Shown one piece after another: positions 1-8,770 of a stretch of 64,000 bases of DNA. The notes under the pieces were generated by a model, which searched no databases, was not told where the DNA came from, and saw only the letters and a list, made by a program, of their open reading frames with translations. The position numbers and the translations under genes were made by a program. Source of the DNA: Paenibacillus kribbensis (GTDB taxonomy: Bacteria; Bacillota; Bacilli; Paenibacillales; Paenibacillaceae); the NCBI RefSeq assembly GCF_002240415.1, contig NZ_CP020028.1, positions 3,559,501-3,623,500 on the forward strand, given 5' to 3'. The first letter of the stretch is position 1. Each line of letters begins with the position of its first letter.

Positions 1-73
1 CTGCTGCTCCAGCAAGCATAGACGGTACATCACAATCAAAGTTGAAAATCCCCCTAATAGACAACCCAAGTGC

Positions 74-112
74 AAAAAAGGGTCTGCCCGTTTAATCAGG
101 CAAACCCTTTTC
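74..112. terminator. Rho-independent terminator
   Basis: The arms AAGGGTCTGCC and GGCAAACCCTT pair over 11 positions with one mismatch around a 10-base loop, and A and T tracts flank the stem, so it could work in both directions. It lies just past the stop of the GH31 gene, which reads leftwards. The first 60 bases of the window hold no gene that can be called; a plus-strand gene could end at the TAG near base 19, but only a few codons are visible. Confidence 0.7.
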
Positions 113-179
113 TGCGATTCACTCGCCATACTATGCAAATGATACTATGCCATTTTTACCGGCGAACGAGCGCTTTTAC

Positions 180-2504
180 CTAGCCCAAGTGAATAATAAG
201 CTCCTGCTGTCCGCTGGAGGCGGGTGTAATGATTACCCCCTGCTCCCCCGTTCGGCTGCTGCCGCCTTCCACTTGAACAGCCCCGTGGATTCCACGTAGA
301 ACTAACGACCAAGGCTTAACAGCACCCTCTGCCTTTGCCGTAATGATCGAACCCTTGCGGCTGGCAGTGACCGTCAGTTCTTCCTGACCTGACGTATTTA
401 CGATAACGGTCCGAGCCTGCTGGCCTTCACCGAGCTCAAACAAATGGAGTGACACTTGCTCCGCGTAATCATAATCCGGGCGGCTGTCCTCATGACCGAT
501 CGCGAGCAGCGTATTCGGCTTTACAAGTACAGGCAGGGTTGTAAAATCGTGATGCTCGTTGACCCAGCGCCCACCTGTTACGCTTTCATTTGTCAATAAG
601 TTGGTCCACTGACCCTCTGGTACGTAATACTGTACGTCCCCTACTTTATTAAAGATCGGGGCCACCAGGATAGAATCTCCCAGCATGTATTGCAGGTCCA
701 GCGTTGCACAGGTTGGGTCCTGCGGGAACTCCAGTACCATAGCCCGCATCATCGGCAATCCCTTCACCGAGGATTCCACAGCCGACGAGTACAGGTACGG
801 CATCAGCGAGCATTTGAGTTTGGTAAAGCTACGCACTACGTCTACCGATTCTTCATCGAACAGCCAAGGCACGCGGTATGACTCATTCCCGTGCAGACGG
901 CTATGGGAGGACAAAAGTCCAAACTGTACCCACCGTTTGTACACGTCCGGCGCAGCCGTTAGCTCAAAGCCGCTAATGTCATGGCTCCAGAAGCCAAAGC
1001 CGCTCAAGCCAAGCGATAGGCCGCCCCGCAGTGATTCTGCCATCGACTCATATGTCGACGAGCAGTCGCCGCCCCAGTGAACCGGAAATTGTTGTCCCCC
1101 GGCTGTAGCAGAACGCGCAAATAACGCCGCTTCATTTTTACCCAGTTTTTCCTCCAGTACATCAAAAACAGCCTTGTTGTACAAATGTGTATAATAGTTA
1201 TGCATTTTTATCGGATCGGAGCCATCACAATAAACCACATCTGTAGGAATACGCTCGCCAAAGTCGGTTTTGAAGCAATCCACGCCCTGATCCAGCAGCC
1301 CCTTCAGCTTATCCTGATACCAGGCCACTGCAGCCGGGTTCGTGAAGTCAACCAGCGCCATTCCCGCCTGCCACATATCCCATTGCCACACGCTGCCATC
1401 AGCGGTTTTGACCAGATAGCCGTTCTCCATGCCTTCATCGAACAAAATGGATTTTTCTGCAATATACGGGTTGATCCATGCACAAATTTTGAGGCCCTTC
1501 GCTTTCAATCGTTGCAGCATGCCTTCCGGGTCTGGGAACATATCTTGATCCCACTGAAAATCGCACCATTGGTATTCCTTCATCCAGAAGCAGTCAAAAT
1601 GGAAGACCGAGAGCGGCAAATCCCGCTCAGCCATTCCGTCTACAAAATGATTCACTGTCGCTTCATCATAATCTGTCGTGAACGAAGTCGTCAGCCACAA
1701 ACCAAAGGTCCAGGCTGGCGGCAACGCGGGTTTCCCCGTCAGCTTGGTGTAATTATCCAGCACCTCTTTAGGATTGGCTCCGCCAATAATAAAATACTCC
1801 AACGATTCGCCGGCGACGCTAAACTGTACCTTCGAAACATTTTCCGATGCGATCTCATACGATACCTTTTCAGGGTGGTTGACGAACACACCATACCCTT
1901 TGTTGGACAGATAAAATGGGATATTTTTGTACGCCTGCTCACTGCTCGTGCCGCCGTCTTCATTCCATATATCGACCACTTGTCCGTTTTTCACAAACGG
2001 AGTGAACCGCTCCCCAAGGCCGTATATATACTCCCCGATTCCCAGTTCCAGCTGTTCCCGGAAAAAAGGCTGCTCCTGCGGGTCTGTAATATAGCCAGGT
2101 CCTCGATGTCCACTGCCTGTGATTTTGCGATCCCCCACATAAAAGCCTACGTCCCAGCTCTTGCCACGCCCGACCCGCACGCTCAAGTCGCCGCTTTTCA
2201 GCACTGCTGCGTTCTCATCGACCGCAATGTCCACTTCTGTCGGCAAGGTATGAATCTCAAAATCGGGTCCATGATGGACCCGTCCTTTATGGTGGTTCAG
2301 ACGCACCCGAATGACATTCGGCATAGGCGAGCTGTAGGTTACTTTCAGCAATGCTCCATTCAGTGTATCTCCTTTATGCTCGATCCGGTGGGTCGCCGCG
2401 TATACCGTCATGGAAGCATCGTCCGTCACAATATCACGGATTTCAGCAGGATTTTGTATTTCATAGCCCTTGCGAACCAACCAATAGCCATCTGTAAATT
2501 TCAT
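180..2504 (-). CDS. yicI: Alpha-xylosidase, glycoside hydrolase family 31 (YicI/XylS type)
   Basis: Retaining exo-enzyme that releases alpha-linked xylose from the non-reducing end of isoprimeverose or xyloglucan oligosaccharides. It has no signal peptide, so it should act in the cytoplasm. At 774 residues it matches the YicI family length. The nucleophile is in FKTDFGERIP (Asp414) and the acid/base in HWGGDCSSTYES (Asp480), very near the Asp416 and Asp482 numbering known for E. coli YicI. The stretch DIWNEDGGTSSEQAYKNIPF before the barrel is typical of the xylosidase branch. GGAGG lies 9 bases before the ATG. An AraC-type gene is divergent from it and is its probable regulator. The xylosidase specificity rests on motif similarity; alpha-glucosidase activity is the alternative. 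Confidence 0.9.
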   Translation of the reverse strand: MKFTDGYWLVRKGYEIQNPAEIRDIVTDDASMTVYAATHRIEHKGDTLNGALLKVTYSSPMPNVIRVRLNHHKGRVHHGPDFEIHTLPTEVDIAVDENAAVLKSGDLSVRVGRGKSWDVGFYVGDRKITGSGHRGPGYITDPQEQPFFREQLELGIGEYIYGLGERFTPFVKNGQVVDIWNEDGGTSSEQAYKNIPFYLSNKGYGVFVNHPEKVSYEIASENVSKVQFSVAGESLEYFIIGGANPKEVLDNYTKLTGKPALPPAWTFGLWLTTSFTTDYDEATVNHFVDGMAERDLPLSVFHFDCFWMKEYQWCDFQWDQDMFPDPEGMLQRLKAKGLKICAWINPYIAEKSILFDEGMENGYLVKTADGSVWQWDMWQAGMALVDFTNPAAVAWYQDKLKGLLDQGVDCFKTDFGERIPTDVVYCDGSDPIKMHNYYTHLYNKAVFDVLEEKLGKNEAALFARSATAGGQQFPVHWGGDCSSTYESMAESLRGGLSLGLSGFGFWSHDISGFELTAAPDVYKRWVQFGLLSSHSRLHGNESYRVPWLFDEESVDVVRSFTKLKCSLMPYLYSSAVESSVKGLPMMRAMVLEFPQDPTCATLDLQYMLGDSILVAPIFNKVGDVQYYVPEGQWTNLLTNESVTGGRWVNEHHDFTTLPVLVKPNTLLAIGHEDSRPDYDYAEQVSLHLFELGEGQQARTVIVNTSGQEELTVTASRKGSIITAKAEGAVKPWSLVLRGIHGAVQVEGGSSRTGEQGVIITPASSGQQELIIHLG

Positions 2505-2710
2505 CTGTTTGTTCCTCCGTCCTCATCTTTAAAATTGTTGACTTCCAATCGCCTGTTGGATTTTTTCGAAATCCTTACTATAATAATATTGATTTATGTA
2601 AGGGTTTACTTCTTTTATTTTGACGTTTTGTATCAATATTTTGATATTTGAGGATTTTACAAAAATCCGGATTCCGTTATAAATCAATGAACAGCATAGG
2701 AGGGGTTGAA

Positions 2711-3658
2711 TTGAAAAGGGAAATGCTGCGGGAAAACCGGATTCACGGCAATCCCATGTATCCAGTCAGCGTGTATCCGAGCGTAGAGCAGTTGAACGGA
2801 AACAGCGTGCTGGAGTCCCATTGGCATGAGGAAATGGAGTTTATTCTCGTGGAACAGGGCAGTGCCGTATTTCAGACGGATATGATGTATACGGAGGTTT
2901 GCGAAGGCGAGGCCCTTTTTGTCAATAGTGGCGAGCTTCATGCAGGATATTTGAAAAAAAGTCCCCGCTGCGTATTCTCTGCTGTGGTGTTTCACCCAAA
3001 CTTGCTGCACAGCCGTACACAGGATACAGTGCAGACGCAGTTCATTGATCCATTGATCAGCAAAAAGCTTGTCCCTCCTGCCCACATTCGTGGTGTAAAG
3101 CCTTGGGAGCAGGAGGTGCTGACCGCGTTGCGGCGTATCATCACCAGCCATGAGCAGAATACACCTGCCCGTGAGCTGACGACCAAAGCACAGCTGTACA
3201 GCATGATCGCCAGCCTGTATCCACATATGAGACCTGCTAACGGAGAGGACGTCATCATGGCAGGTCAACGCAGCAAGGTTGAACGGATCAAAAAAGCACT
3301 GGCGTACATCAACACTCATGCCCATGAACCCATTCGTTTGCGGGAAATCGCTGATGAGATCGGGATGAGTGAGGGACATTTTTGCCGTTTCTTCAAACAA
3401 ATGGTGCAGAAAAGCCCGGTTGAATATATCAATTATCATCGGGTTCAAAAGGCTTGCAGGCTGCTGGAGCAAAGTGACCGCAAGGTGGTCGATATTGCAC
3501 TCGACGTAGGCTTCGACAATCTGAGCTATTTTATTGCGACCTTTAAAAAATGGAACGGTCTGACTCCTTCGCAATACCGCAAGCAGCACGAAACAGATCA
3601 GACATTTACGGTAGCTCCCTACGTAACAGACATGAATGAAGCCAGCGCAAAAAGGTAA
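2711..3658 (+). CDS. AraC-family transcriptional regulator with N-terminal cupin
   Basis: Cytoplasmic one-component sugar-responsive regulator of about 315 residues. The N-terminal half is an AraC-type cupin (SHWHEEMEFILVEQG). The C-terminal 100 residues hold two helix-turn-helix motifs (EIADEIGMSEGHFCRFFKQ and DIALDVGFDNLSYFIATFKK) followed by the family signature GLTPSQYRK. The open frame extends 21 codons upstream, but AGGAGG at about 2699 sits correctly before a TTG codon at 2711, so the TTG start is preferred. It is divergent from the GH31 alpha-xylosidase across about 200 AT-rich bases and is probably its activator; the inducer (xylose or isoprimeverose) is an inference. Confidence 0.85.
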   Translation: MKREMLRENRIHGNPMYPVSVYPSVEQLNGNSVLESHWHEEMEFILVEQGSAVFQTDMMYTEVCEGEALFVNSGELHAGYLKKSPRCVFSAVVFHPNLLHSRTQDTVQTQFIDPLISKKLVPPAHIRGVKPWEQEVLTALRRIITSHEQNTPARELTTKAQLYSMIASLYPHMRPANGEDVIMAGQRSKVERIKKALAYINTHAHEPIRLREIADEIGMSEGHFCRFFKQMVQKSPVEYINYHRVQKACRLLEQSDRKVVDIALDVGFDNLSYFIATFKKWNGLTPSQYRKQHETDQTFTVAPYVTDMNEASAKR

Positions 3659-3661
3659 AAG

Positions 3662-3855
3662 GTGAATTTAAAAGTCACCTCTCGTGCCACTCCGCAGGCG
3701 GATGGTGCTTCCCATCGCCACCGCCCCCGGATTTCTTCAATTAAACATATAATCAGGGGAGAAATCCGGGGACAAAAGCGACCGCTTCGCTTGTACAGCA
3801 CCATTCCGCCTACTTCGTTTTTGTGTTCATTTTTCAATTGTAAAGGTCGATACTT
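3662..3855. repeat. Dispersed intergenic hairpin element, copy 1
   Basis: This stretch shares a scaffold with 32899-33016: TTAAAAGT-pyrimidine-ACCT, then CGTGCCACT, CGCAG, a left arm GGCGGATGGTGCT, and a right arm AGCACCATTCCGCCTAC followed by CGTTTTT. The arms pair with one bulged base. This copy carries about 60 extra bases inside the loop, which form their own hairpin (CCCCGGATTTC and GAAATCCGGGG). Neither copy encodes a plausible protein. Both sit immediately after a plus-strand gene. It resembles a miniature non-autonomous repeat or a 3'-UTR hairpin family; which of the two is not decided by the sequence. Confidence 0.6.
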
Positions 3856-3946
3856 CACCCTTGACCATAGCCCATTACGTAATCATCCTCTGGCGGAAAA
3901 CCGACATTATACGCTCTGCCGTCGACCCATGTATAGAACAAACGGA

Positions 3947-4005
3947 ATAGCCCCTCCCTCAGAACACGTATACAGATCAAGGCTGATACAGAAAACAGGG
4001 GCTAT
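3947..4005. terminator. Possible terminator hairpin downstream of ade
   Basis: Perfect 9-base arms ATAGCCCCT and AGGGGCTAT enclose a 41-base loop, and the minus-strand copy is followed by a moderately T-rich tail. A second small hairpin (GGTCT/AGACC) follows at about 4012-4026. It could end the ade transcript, but the loop is long and no clean T run follows. Apart from this and the repeat copy, the 3659-4057 gap holds nothing recognisable. Confidence 0.3.
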
Positions 4006-4057
4006 CCCCAGGGTCTTCACGAGACCTTGTGGGACAACCCCCAGGCAATATATTCTA

Positions 4058-5899
4058 TCAGGCTTCCGCTGCGTCCTCTTCCACGAAAAGAGACACCTTG
4101 CGGATCCCATCCGCTCCAATCACGACAAGCCCCTGATCCGACAAGCGGATTTCAGGGATAACGACCAGCGCGAGCAGTGACAGTGTCATCAGCGCGTTGT
4201 TCAGCATGCAGCCGGCTTGCTGAAGTGCCCGGCTAATGCTCTCGGACTGCGCAGCCACCTCTGCAAACGGGGCTGGAGACATCAGCCCCGCGATAGGCAG
4301 CGGGAAGCGTGTCTCGCCCGAGGCCGATACGACCACCACGCCGCCACGCATGGCGACGGCCTGCTTTGCCGCCTGGGTCATAAGCTCGTCATCATTGCCA
4401 ATGACGAGCAGGTTGTGGCTGTCATGCGCCACGGTCATGGCAATCGCGGCCGGCTCGGTGAAGCCGACGCCGGTCACGAGCGCCACCGCGTGGCTGCCAC
4501 TGGCGTGATGCCGCTCGAAAACGGCTATTTTGCACAAATCCTGCGCGGGATCTGCCGTGACTTCGCCTCCGCGGACCGGAACGGTCATCCGTACTTCCTT
4601 CGTGTCCACGTGATTTTCCGTGACACGAATCACCCGTACAGGTACATTCCCCTCCTGTACTGGAGCCGCAATGCGGAAATCCGCAACACTCAGCTCGTGC
4701 CCCAGATTGACCGTGTCCATCACTTCTGCAGGATACACGAAGCTCTCCCAGTCAGCGACCATTTGGCCGTACTCGGCTACCAACTGCCCTGCTGCAATGG
4801 TGGCCGTCACGTTCACCTCGGCCAGGCGGCCATCCAGCAAAATAATGTCGGCAATCGCCCCCGGAATAATCGAGCCAATGTCCCGGGCTACGCCGAAGCG
4901 TTCTGCCGTATTCAGCGTCGCCATCTGGAACGCGGTCACGGGCTTGACCCCCTGCGCAATGGCATGACGCACGACAAAATCCATCTGCCCCTCATGGAGC
5001 AAGGATTCCGCGCTGCGATCATCCGTCACCAGCATCATGCGGCGCGTATCGAGGCCCATTTCCGTGCTGGCGCGAATCGTCTCGGCCACATCATGCCATG
5101 CGGAGCCCTGCCGCATTTTGGCATACATGCCGAGCCGGATACGCTCGGCCACATCCTCGGGCGTGACACATTCGTGATCGCCCGTAATTCCCGCGGCTGC
5201 ATACACCGGCAGCCGCCAATCATCGGAGGCCCATGTAAAATGGCCGTCCGCTACCTTGCCCGCGCGCAGCGTGGCCTGAATTTCCCCGATCATCACATCG
5301 TCTCCATAGACGACGCCAGGGAAATTCATGACTTCGCCGAGCCCGATCATATCCGGGCCCCAGCTTAACGCCTCTGCGACTTCCGCCGGGCCGAAGGAGG
5401 CACCTGTCGTTTCCAGCTCCGGCCCTGTGGACGGTACGCAGGAAGCCACCTGCATGTAAGCAGCCAGTGGTGTCGTGCGGGCTTCGTCCAGCATTAGACG
5501 AAGCCCTTTTAGACCAAGCACATTGGAAATTTCATGCGGGTCAAAAAAGCCGCCCGTCACACCCAGCGGCAGTACAGCCTTCGCGAACTCCGTTACGGTG
5601 AGCTGCGTGCTTTCGATGTGACAATGTCCATCCAGCAATCCCGGTGCCATATAGCGGCCTTCCGCTTCAATGATTACGGTGTCCTCGCCGATCGTATGAC
5701 TGACGTCCCGACCGACGTATGCGATACGAGAACCTTGCACAGCAATAGACATGCCCGGCAGCAGCTCGCCCGATACCACATTCACCAGCGTTCCTCCGCG
5801 GATAACCAGCGATGCCTTGCGCTCTCCTCTAGCTGTAGCCACCAGCTCCGGTACACAGTCCGCCAGCGGCGGGCGTTGAAATATACTCTTCATGTCCAT
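4058..5899 (-). CDS. ade: Adenine deaminase
   Basis: Amidohydrolase-superfamily enzyme that converts adenine to hypoxanthine and ammonia in purine salvage, in the cytoplasm. The order of motifs fits the family: an N-terminal beta-sandwich start (LVIRGGTLVNVVSGE), the metal site GHCHIEST, then FFDPHEISNVLG, MQVASCVPST, ITGDHE and VTDDRS, and a C-terminal adenine-deaminase domain. Its 613 residues are normal for the bacterial Ade/AdeC family. GGAGG lies 11 bases upstream of the ATG. No purine riboswitch is visible in the 120 bases before it. The same-strand helD gene lies upstream, but a shared transcript is uncertain. Its third codon position is markedly richer in G and C than that of its neighbours. 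Confidence 0.9.
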   Translation of the reverse strand: MDMKSIFQRPPLADCVPELVATARGERKASLVIRGGTLVNVVSGELLPGMSIAVQGSRIAYVGRDVSHTIGEDTVIIEAEGRYMAPGLLDGHCHIESTQLTVTEFAKAVLPLGVTGGFFDPHEISNVLGLKGLRLMLDEARTTPLAAYMQVASCVPSTGPELETTGASFGPAEVAEALSWGPDMIGLGEVMNFPGVVYGDDVMIGEIQATLRAGKVADGHFTWASDDWRLPVYAAAGITGDHECVTPEDVAERIRLGMYAKMRQGSAWHDVAETIRASTEMGLDTRRMMLVTDDRSAESLLHEGQMDFVVRHAIAQGVKPVTAFQMATLNTAERFGVARDIGSIIPGAIADIILLDGRLAEVNVTATIAAGQLVAEYGQMVADWESFVYPAEVMDTVNLGHELSVADFRIAAPVQEGNVPVRVIRVTENHVDTKEVRMTVPVRGGEVTADPAQDLCKIAVFERHHASGSHAVALVTGVGFTEPAAIAMTVAHDSHNLLVIGNDDELMTQAAKQAVAMRGGVVVVSASGETRFPLPIAGLMSPAPFAEVAAQSESISRALQQAGCMLNNALMTLSLLALVVIPEIRLSDQGLVVIGADGIRKVSLFVEEDAAEA

Positions 5900-6022
5900 T
5901 ACGTTTGTAACCTCCGTTTTTACTTCTTGCCTGTTTTGCTTATTTGCTTATGTTACTGGAATACACACAATTATGCCAGTCGGTCCCCGATGAATCCAAT
6001 CTTTGCATGGTATTTTGCGGGC

Positions 6023-8401
6023 TCACTTCTCTTCTTCCAATGTGTACCTATACGTATTCGATGCCTGCGAACTGACAAAGGGTGTAATCTCGCCCAGTGT
6101 ATAGACATGCAGCAAATGCATCGCTCGTGTACAGGCGGTGTAGAACAGCTTGCGTTCACTTTCACGCCGATATTGCTCAGCCGATCCGTCATAGATCAGA
6201 ACCGCATCAAACTCCACGCCTTTTGCCAGATAGGCCGGAATGATATGAATTCCCTTTTCAAAGGCAGGAGTTGTTTTCTTGATCAATTTGGGCTTCACTG
6301 GCAATCGTCCTTCCAGCGCTACGTGGGCTGCTGCGCTTTCATCGGCATTTTTACAGATGACTGCGATCGATTCATAGCCTTCCGCCAACAAATGCGTGAT
6401 ATTCCCGGCAATCCGTTGATGCAATTGTTCACGCGAATACACCTCGGTTACACGAGGCTTCTCCCCCTTGCGGTTGAACGGTATGATATGCTCGCCCCCA
6501 GCTACCATCCCCCGCGTAAACTCCACAATTTCCTGTGTGGAGCGATAGCTGCGTGTCAGGGAAATCATCTCGGTTTGTTCTGCTCCATACAGATCATACA
6601 ATGGCTCTGCATCCTGAAGCACCGAGGCATGGGCATAGATCGCCTGATTAAAATCGCCCAGTGCCGTCATTTTCGCCTGTGGAAACAAACGTTTGAAAAA
6701 GGCCAGCTGGAAGGGGGAATAGTCCTGTGCCTCATCAATAAACACGTGACGGATGTTGCTATTGGAACGGAAACCAAGCATCAGCTCGCGCAGGTATAAA
6801 AAGGGCGTTACATCCTCATACGCCAGTTCCCCGGCCTGAATACGCTCCAGCGTTTGCCGACTAATTTCACTCCAGCTGTCAGGCAGCTCCGCATGATCCG
6901 CCAATTGGCTGAGCAGCGACTCATTCACAAACAGCTCACCGTATAAACGGGTGGTGTCCACAAAGCGAAGCGCCTTGATCCATTTGCGCAAGGGCTTCAA
7001 GCGGTCACTAACCACCATGCGCGCCAATATTTCCCGCTCACGTGTAAAATCGTCGAACGTATCGCCCTTGTTCTTCGATTTACGGCGCATACGATTATAT
7101 GCACGCTGATAATCCTCCGGCTCCATCACATCCATCTGCTGGTCCACCCATGGTGCGGAGCATTCCTCCTTACCGAAGCGGGCCAACTCCTTGAGCATCC
7201 AATCTCTTAGCAGCTCCAGTCGGTTCGCCAGCCGTACAGCAGGATCAAACTCATAAAACTTGCGGGCCATTTGCTCTACTGAAATCACCTCGCGCCCCTG
7301 GAAGCGAACGGGTTTAAAATGCATGCCTTCCTGTTCCAAATATGCCTTGTATCGCGTGATCACACGTAAAAACGTCTTGGACGACTTAAAGCGAATGCCT
7401 TCCATTCTCGCTTCGTACCCAGGCTGTGACGATGCTGAAAGCACATATTCCAGCTGCACAAAAGGATCTTCCAGCTGAAACTCCCGACCCAAACGCCGCT
7501 CCAAGTATTCCTGAAAAGTAGCCTGCAGCATATTTTCCTCACCCAGTTCAGGCAATACCGTCGAAACATAGCTGTTAAACATCGGGTTAGGTGAAAATAG
7601 CACGACCTGATCCGCTCGCAAATGATCACGATACTTATACAGCAAATACGCCACTCTCTGAAGCGCAGCGGATGTTTTACCGCTTCCTGCTGCTCCCTGT
7701 ACGATGAGCATTCGGCTTCGATCATTACGGATGATGCGATTCTGCTCCTTTTGGATGGTAGCAACAATACTCTTCATTTGGGCATCCGAGCTGCGGCTCA
7801 ACACCGCCTGAAGGAGCTCGTCTCCAATCGTTACACCTGTATCGAACATAAAACGAATCTGTCCGTCTCGGATCGAGAATTGGCGCTTGAGCGTCAGTTC
7901 TCCTTCCATCTCACCTGCCGGAGTCTTATAAGAAGCGGGACCTGGCATATGATCGTAATAGAGATTAGAAATGGGCGCACGCCAGTCATAGATCAGAAAT
8001 TCCTCGTCCTGATGATCCAGCAGAGAAGCAATCCCTAGATAAACACGTTCCGCCGCCTGACCTTGCTCAGCAAAATCAATACGCGCAAAATAGGGTGATT
8101 CAAGCAGCTTTTTCAACCGGCCTAACGCCTCAGTGGAATGCTTGTGTCTGCGCTCCCGTTCGGACAAAATCTCAGACTGCTGACGCAAGCTGGTGGACGT
8201 CTCGCCCACATCATCCGCCTCACTAAAATTGATCGTTACCTCATCCCAAAAATCCTTCCGCATATCTACGACATCTCCGCGCACAGAGCCAACCTCGGTC
8301 TCCAGCTTCCGAATACGTCCGCTGATGACTGCGGTCACATCTTCTACTCTTCGTTGCTCCTCATTCCATTGCTGCTCATTCCATTGCTGATCAGTAGCCA
8401 T
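6023..8401 (-). CDS. helD: HelD-like UvrD-superfamily ATPase (RNA polymerase recycling factor)
   Basis: Superfamily-1 helicase-like ATPase. Characterised HelD proteins bind RNA polymerase and release it from stalled or post-termination complexes using ATP. An N-terminal coiled coil (residues about 1-100, rich in E, R and K) precedes Walker A GAAGSGKTSAAL near residue 240. Walker B is FIDEAQDYSP, followed by the SF1 motif RSYRSTQEI and a C-terminal helicase block ending in YTACTRAMHLL. The total length of about 790 residues is typical. The start is ambiguous: a GTG at 8410 overlaps AGGAG, while the ATG at 8401 has AGGAG 8 bases upstream and is preferred. Confidence 0.88.
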   Translation of the reverse strand: MATDQQWNEQQWNEEQRRVEDVTAVISGRIRKLETEVGSVRGDVVDMRKDFWDEVTINFSEADDVGETSTSLRQQSEILSERERRHKHSTEALGRLKKLLESPYFARIDFAEQGQAAERVYLGIASLLDHQDEEFLIYDWRAPISNLYYDHMPGPASYKTPAGEMEGELTLKRQFSIRDGQIRFMFDTGVTIGDELLQAVLSRSSDAQMKSIVATIQKEQNRIIRNDRSRMLIVQGAAGSGKTSAALQRVAYLLYKYRDHLRADQVVLFSPNPMFNSYVSTVLPELGEENMLQATFQEYLERRLGREFQLEDPFVQLEYVLSASSQPGYEARMEGIRFKSSKTFLRVITRYKAYLEQEGMHFKPVRFQGREVISVEQMARKFYEFDPAVRLANRLELLRDWMLKELARFGKEECSAPWVDQQMDVMEPEDYQRAYNRMRRKSKNKGDTFDDFTREREILARMVVSDRLKPLRKWIKALRFVDTTRLYGELFVNESLLSQLADHAELPDSWSEISRQTLERIQAGELAYEDVTPFLYLRELMLGFRSNSNIRHVFIDEAQDYSPFQLAFFKRLFPQAKMTALGDFNQAIYAHASVLQDAEPLYDLYGAEQTEMISLTRSYRSTQEIVEFTRGMVAGGEHIIPFNRKGEKPRVTEVYSREQLHQRIAGNITHLLAEGYESIAVICKNADESAAAHVALEGRLPVKPKLIKKTTPAFEKGIHIIPAYLAKGVEFDAVLIYDGSAEQYRRESERKLFYTACTRAMHLLHVYTLGEITPFVSSQASNTYRYTLEEEK

Positions 8402-8512
8402 TGGCGTCACTCCTGTTCCGTTTCCTCCTGCTCCACGCAGGGCTCCCTTGCGTCAAACTATGCACTATTATGGACCCGGGCATACATTCGGCATCCCTCT
8501 GACCCGAGAAAA

Positions 8513-8541
8513 TTGACTAATACTTTGAAGTATGCTATACT
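8513..8541 (+). promoter_or_regulatory. Sigma-A promoter of candidate small RNA
   Basis: TTGACT (8513-8518) and TATACT (8536-8541) are separated by exactly 17 bases, a near-consensus vegetative promoter pointing right. No protein gene follows on this strand before 10079; a short structured stretch ending in a terminator does. Confidence 0.7.
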
Positions 8542-8547
8542 GCCATG

Positions 8548-8648
8548 AGAAGTGTAGTATCAATTTACAATTATGTTTTCATCCTAAAACATAGCATTCT
8601 CTATTGTAGCAAGTTCAGTCCCTGTTCGCAACCAGCGGGCTTTTTTTG
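8548..8648 (+). ncRNA. Candidate small non-coding RNA of about 100 nt
   Basis: This segment lies between a 17-spaced sigma-A promoter and a terminator. It can fold into an outer stem (GAGAA with TTCTC) around a hairpin TATGTTTT-CATCC-TAAAACATA. The terminator stem pairs AGTCCCTG with CAGCGGGCT through one bulge and is followed by seven T residues from 8641. There is no start codon with a ribosome binding site and a meaningful frame. I do not recognise it as 6S, SRP, RoxS or another named family. It lies between helD (divergent) and a membrane protein gene (convergent), so it could also be an antisense or 3'-UTR regulator of either. Confidence 0.55.
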
Positions 8649-8712
8649 TATTCTTTTTATAGACATCTATAAGTTCGTGTAACCTCTTCTTCGATACCTG
8701 AATTCATTACAT

Positions 8713-8756
8713 AAAAAGCGACCGTTCATCTGATCGATGCATACGGTCGCTTTTGC
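8713..8756. terminator. Bidirectional terminator
   Basis: Perfect 12-base arms AAAAGCGACCGT and ACGGTCGCTTTT surround a 17-base loop just past the stop of the membrane protein gene that reads leftwards. Confidence 0.8.
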
Positions 8757-8770
8757 TTTTGGATGAATCA

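Noticed and set aside
1185..2651. Long plus-strand open frame of 488 codons opposite the GH31 gene
   Set aside because: It lies antisense to a gene with clear catalytic motifs, and its translation is rich in His, Ile and Arg with no family pattern or binding site.
4217..5368. Plus-strand open frame of 383 codons opposite ade
   Set aside because: The high G and C content at third positions of ade removes stops on the other strand; no binding site or family match.
5534..6799. Plus-strand open frame of 421 codons across ade and helD
   Set aside because: It spans two genes on the other strand and the gap between them, with no start signal and an unlikely composition.
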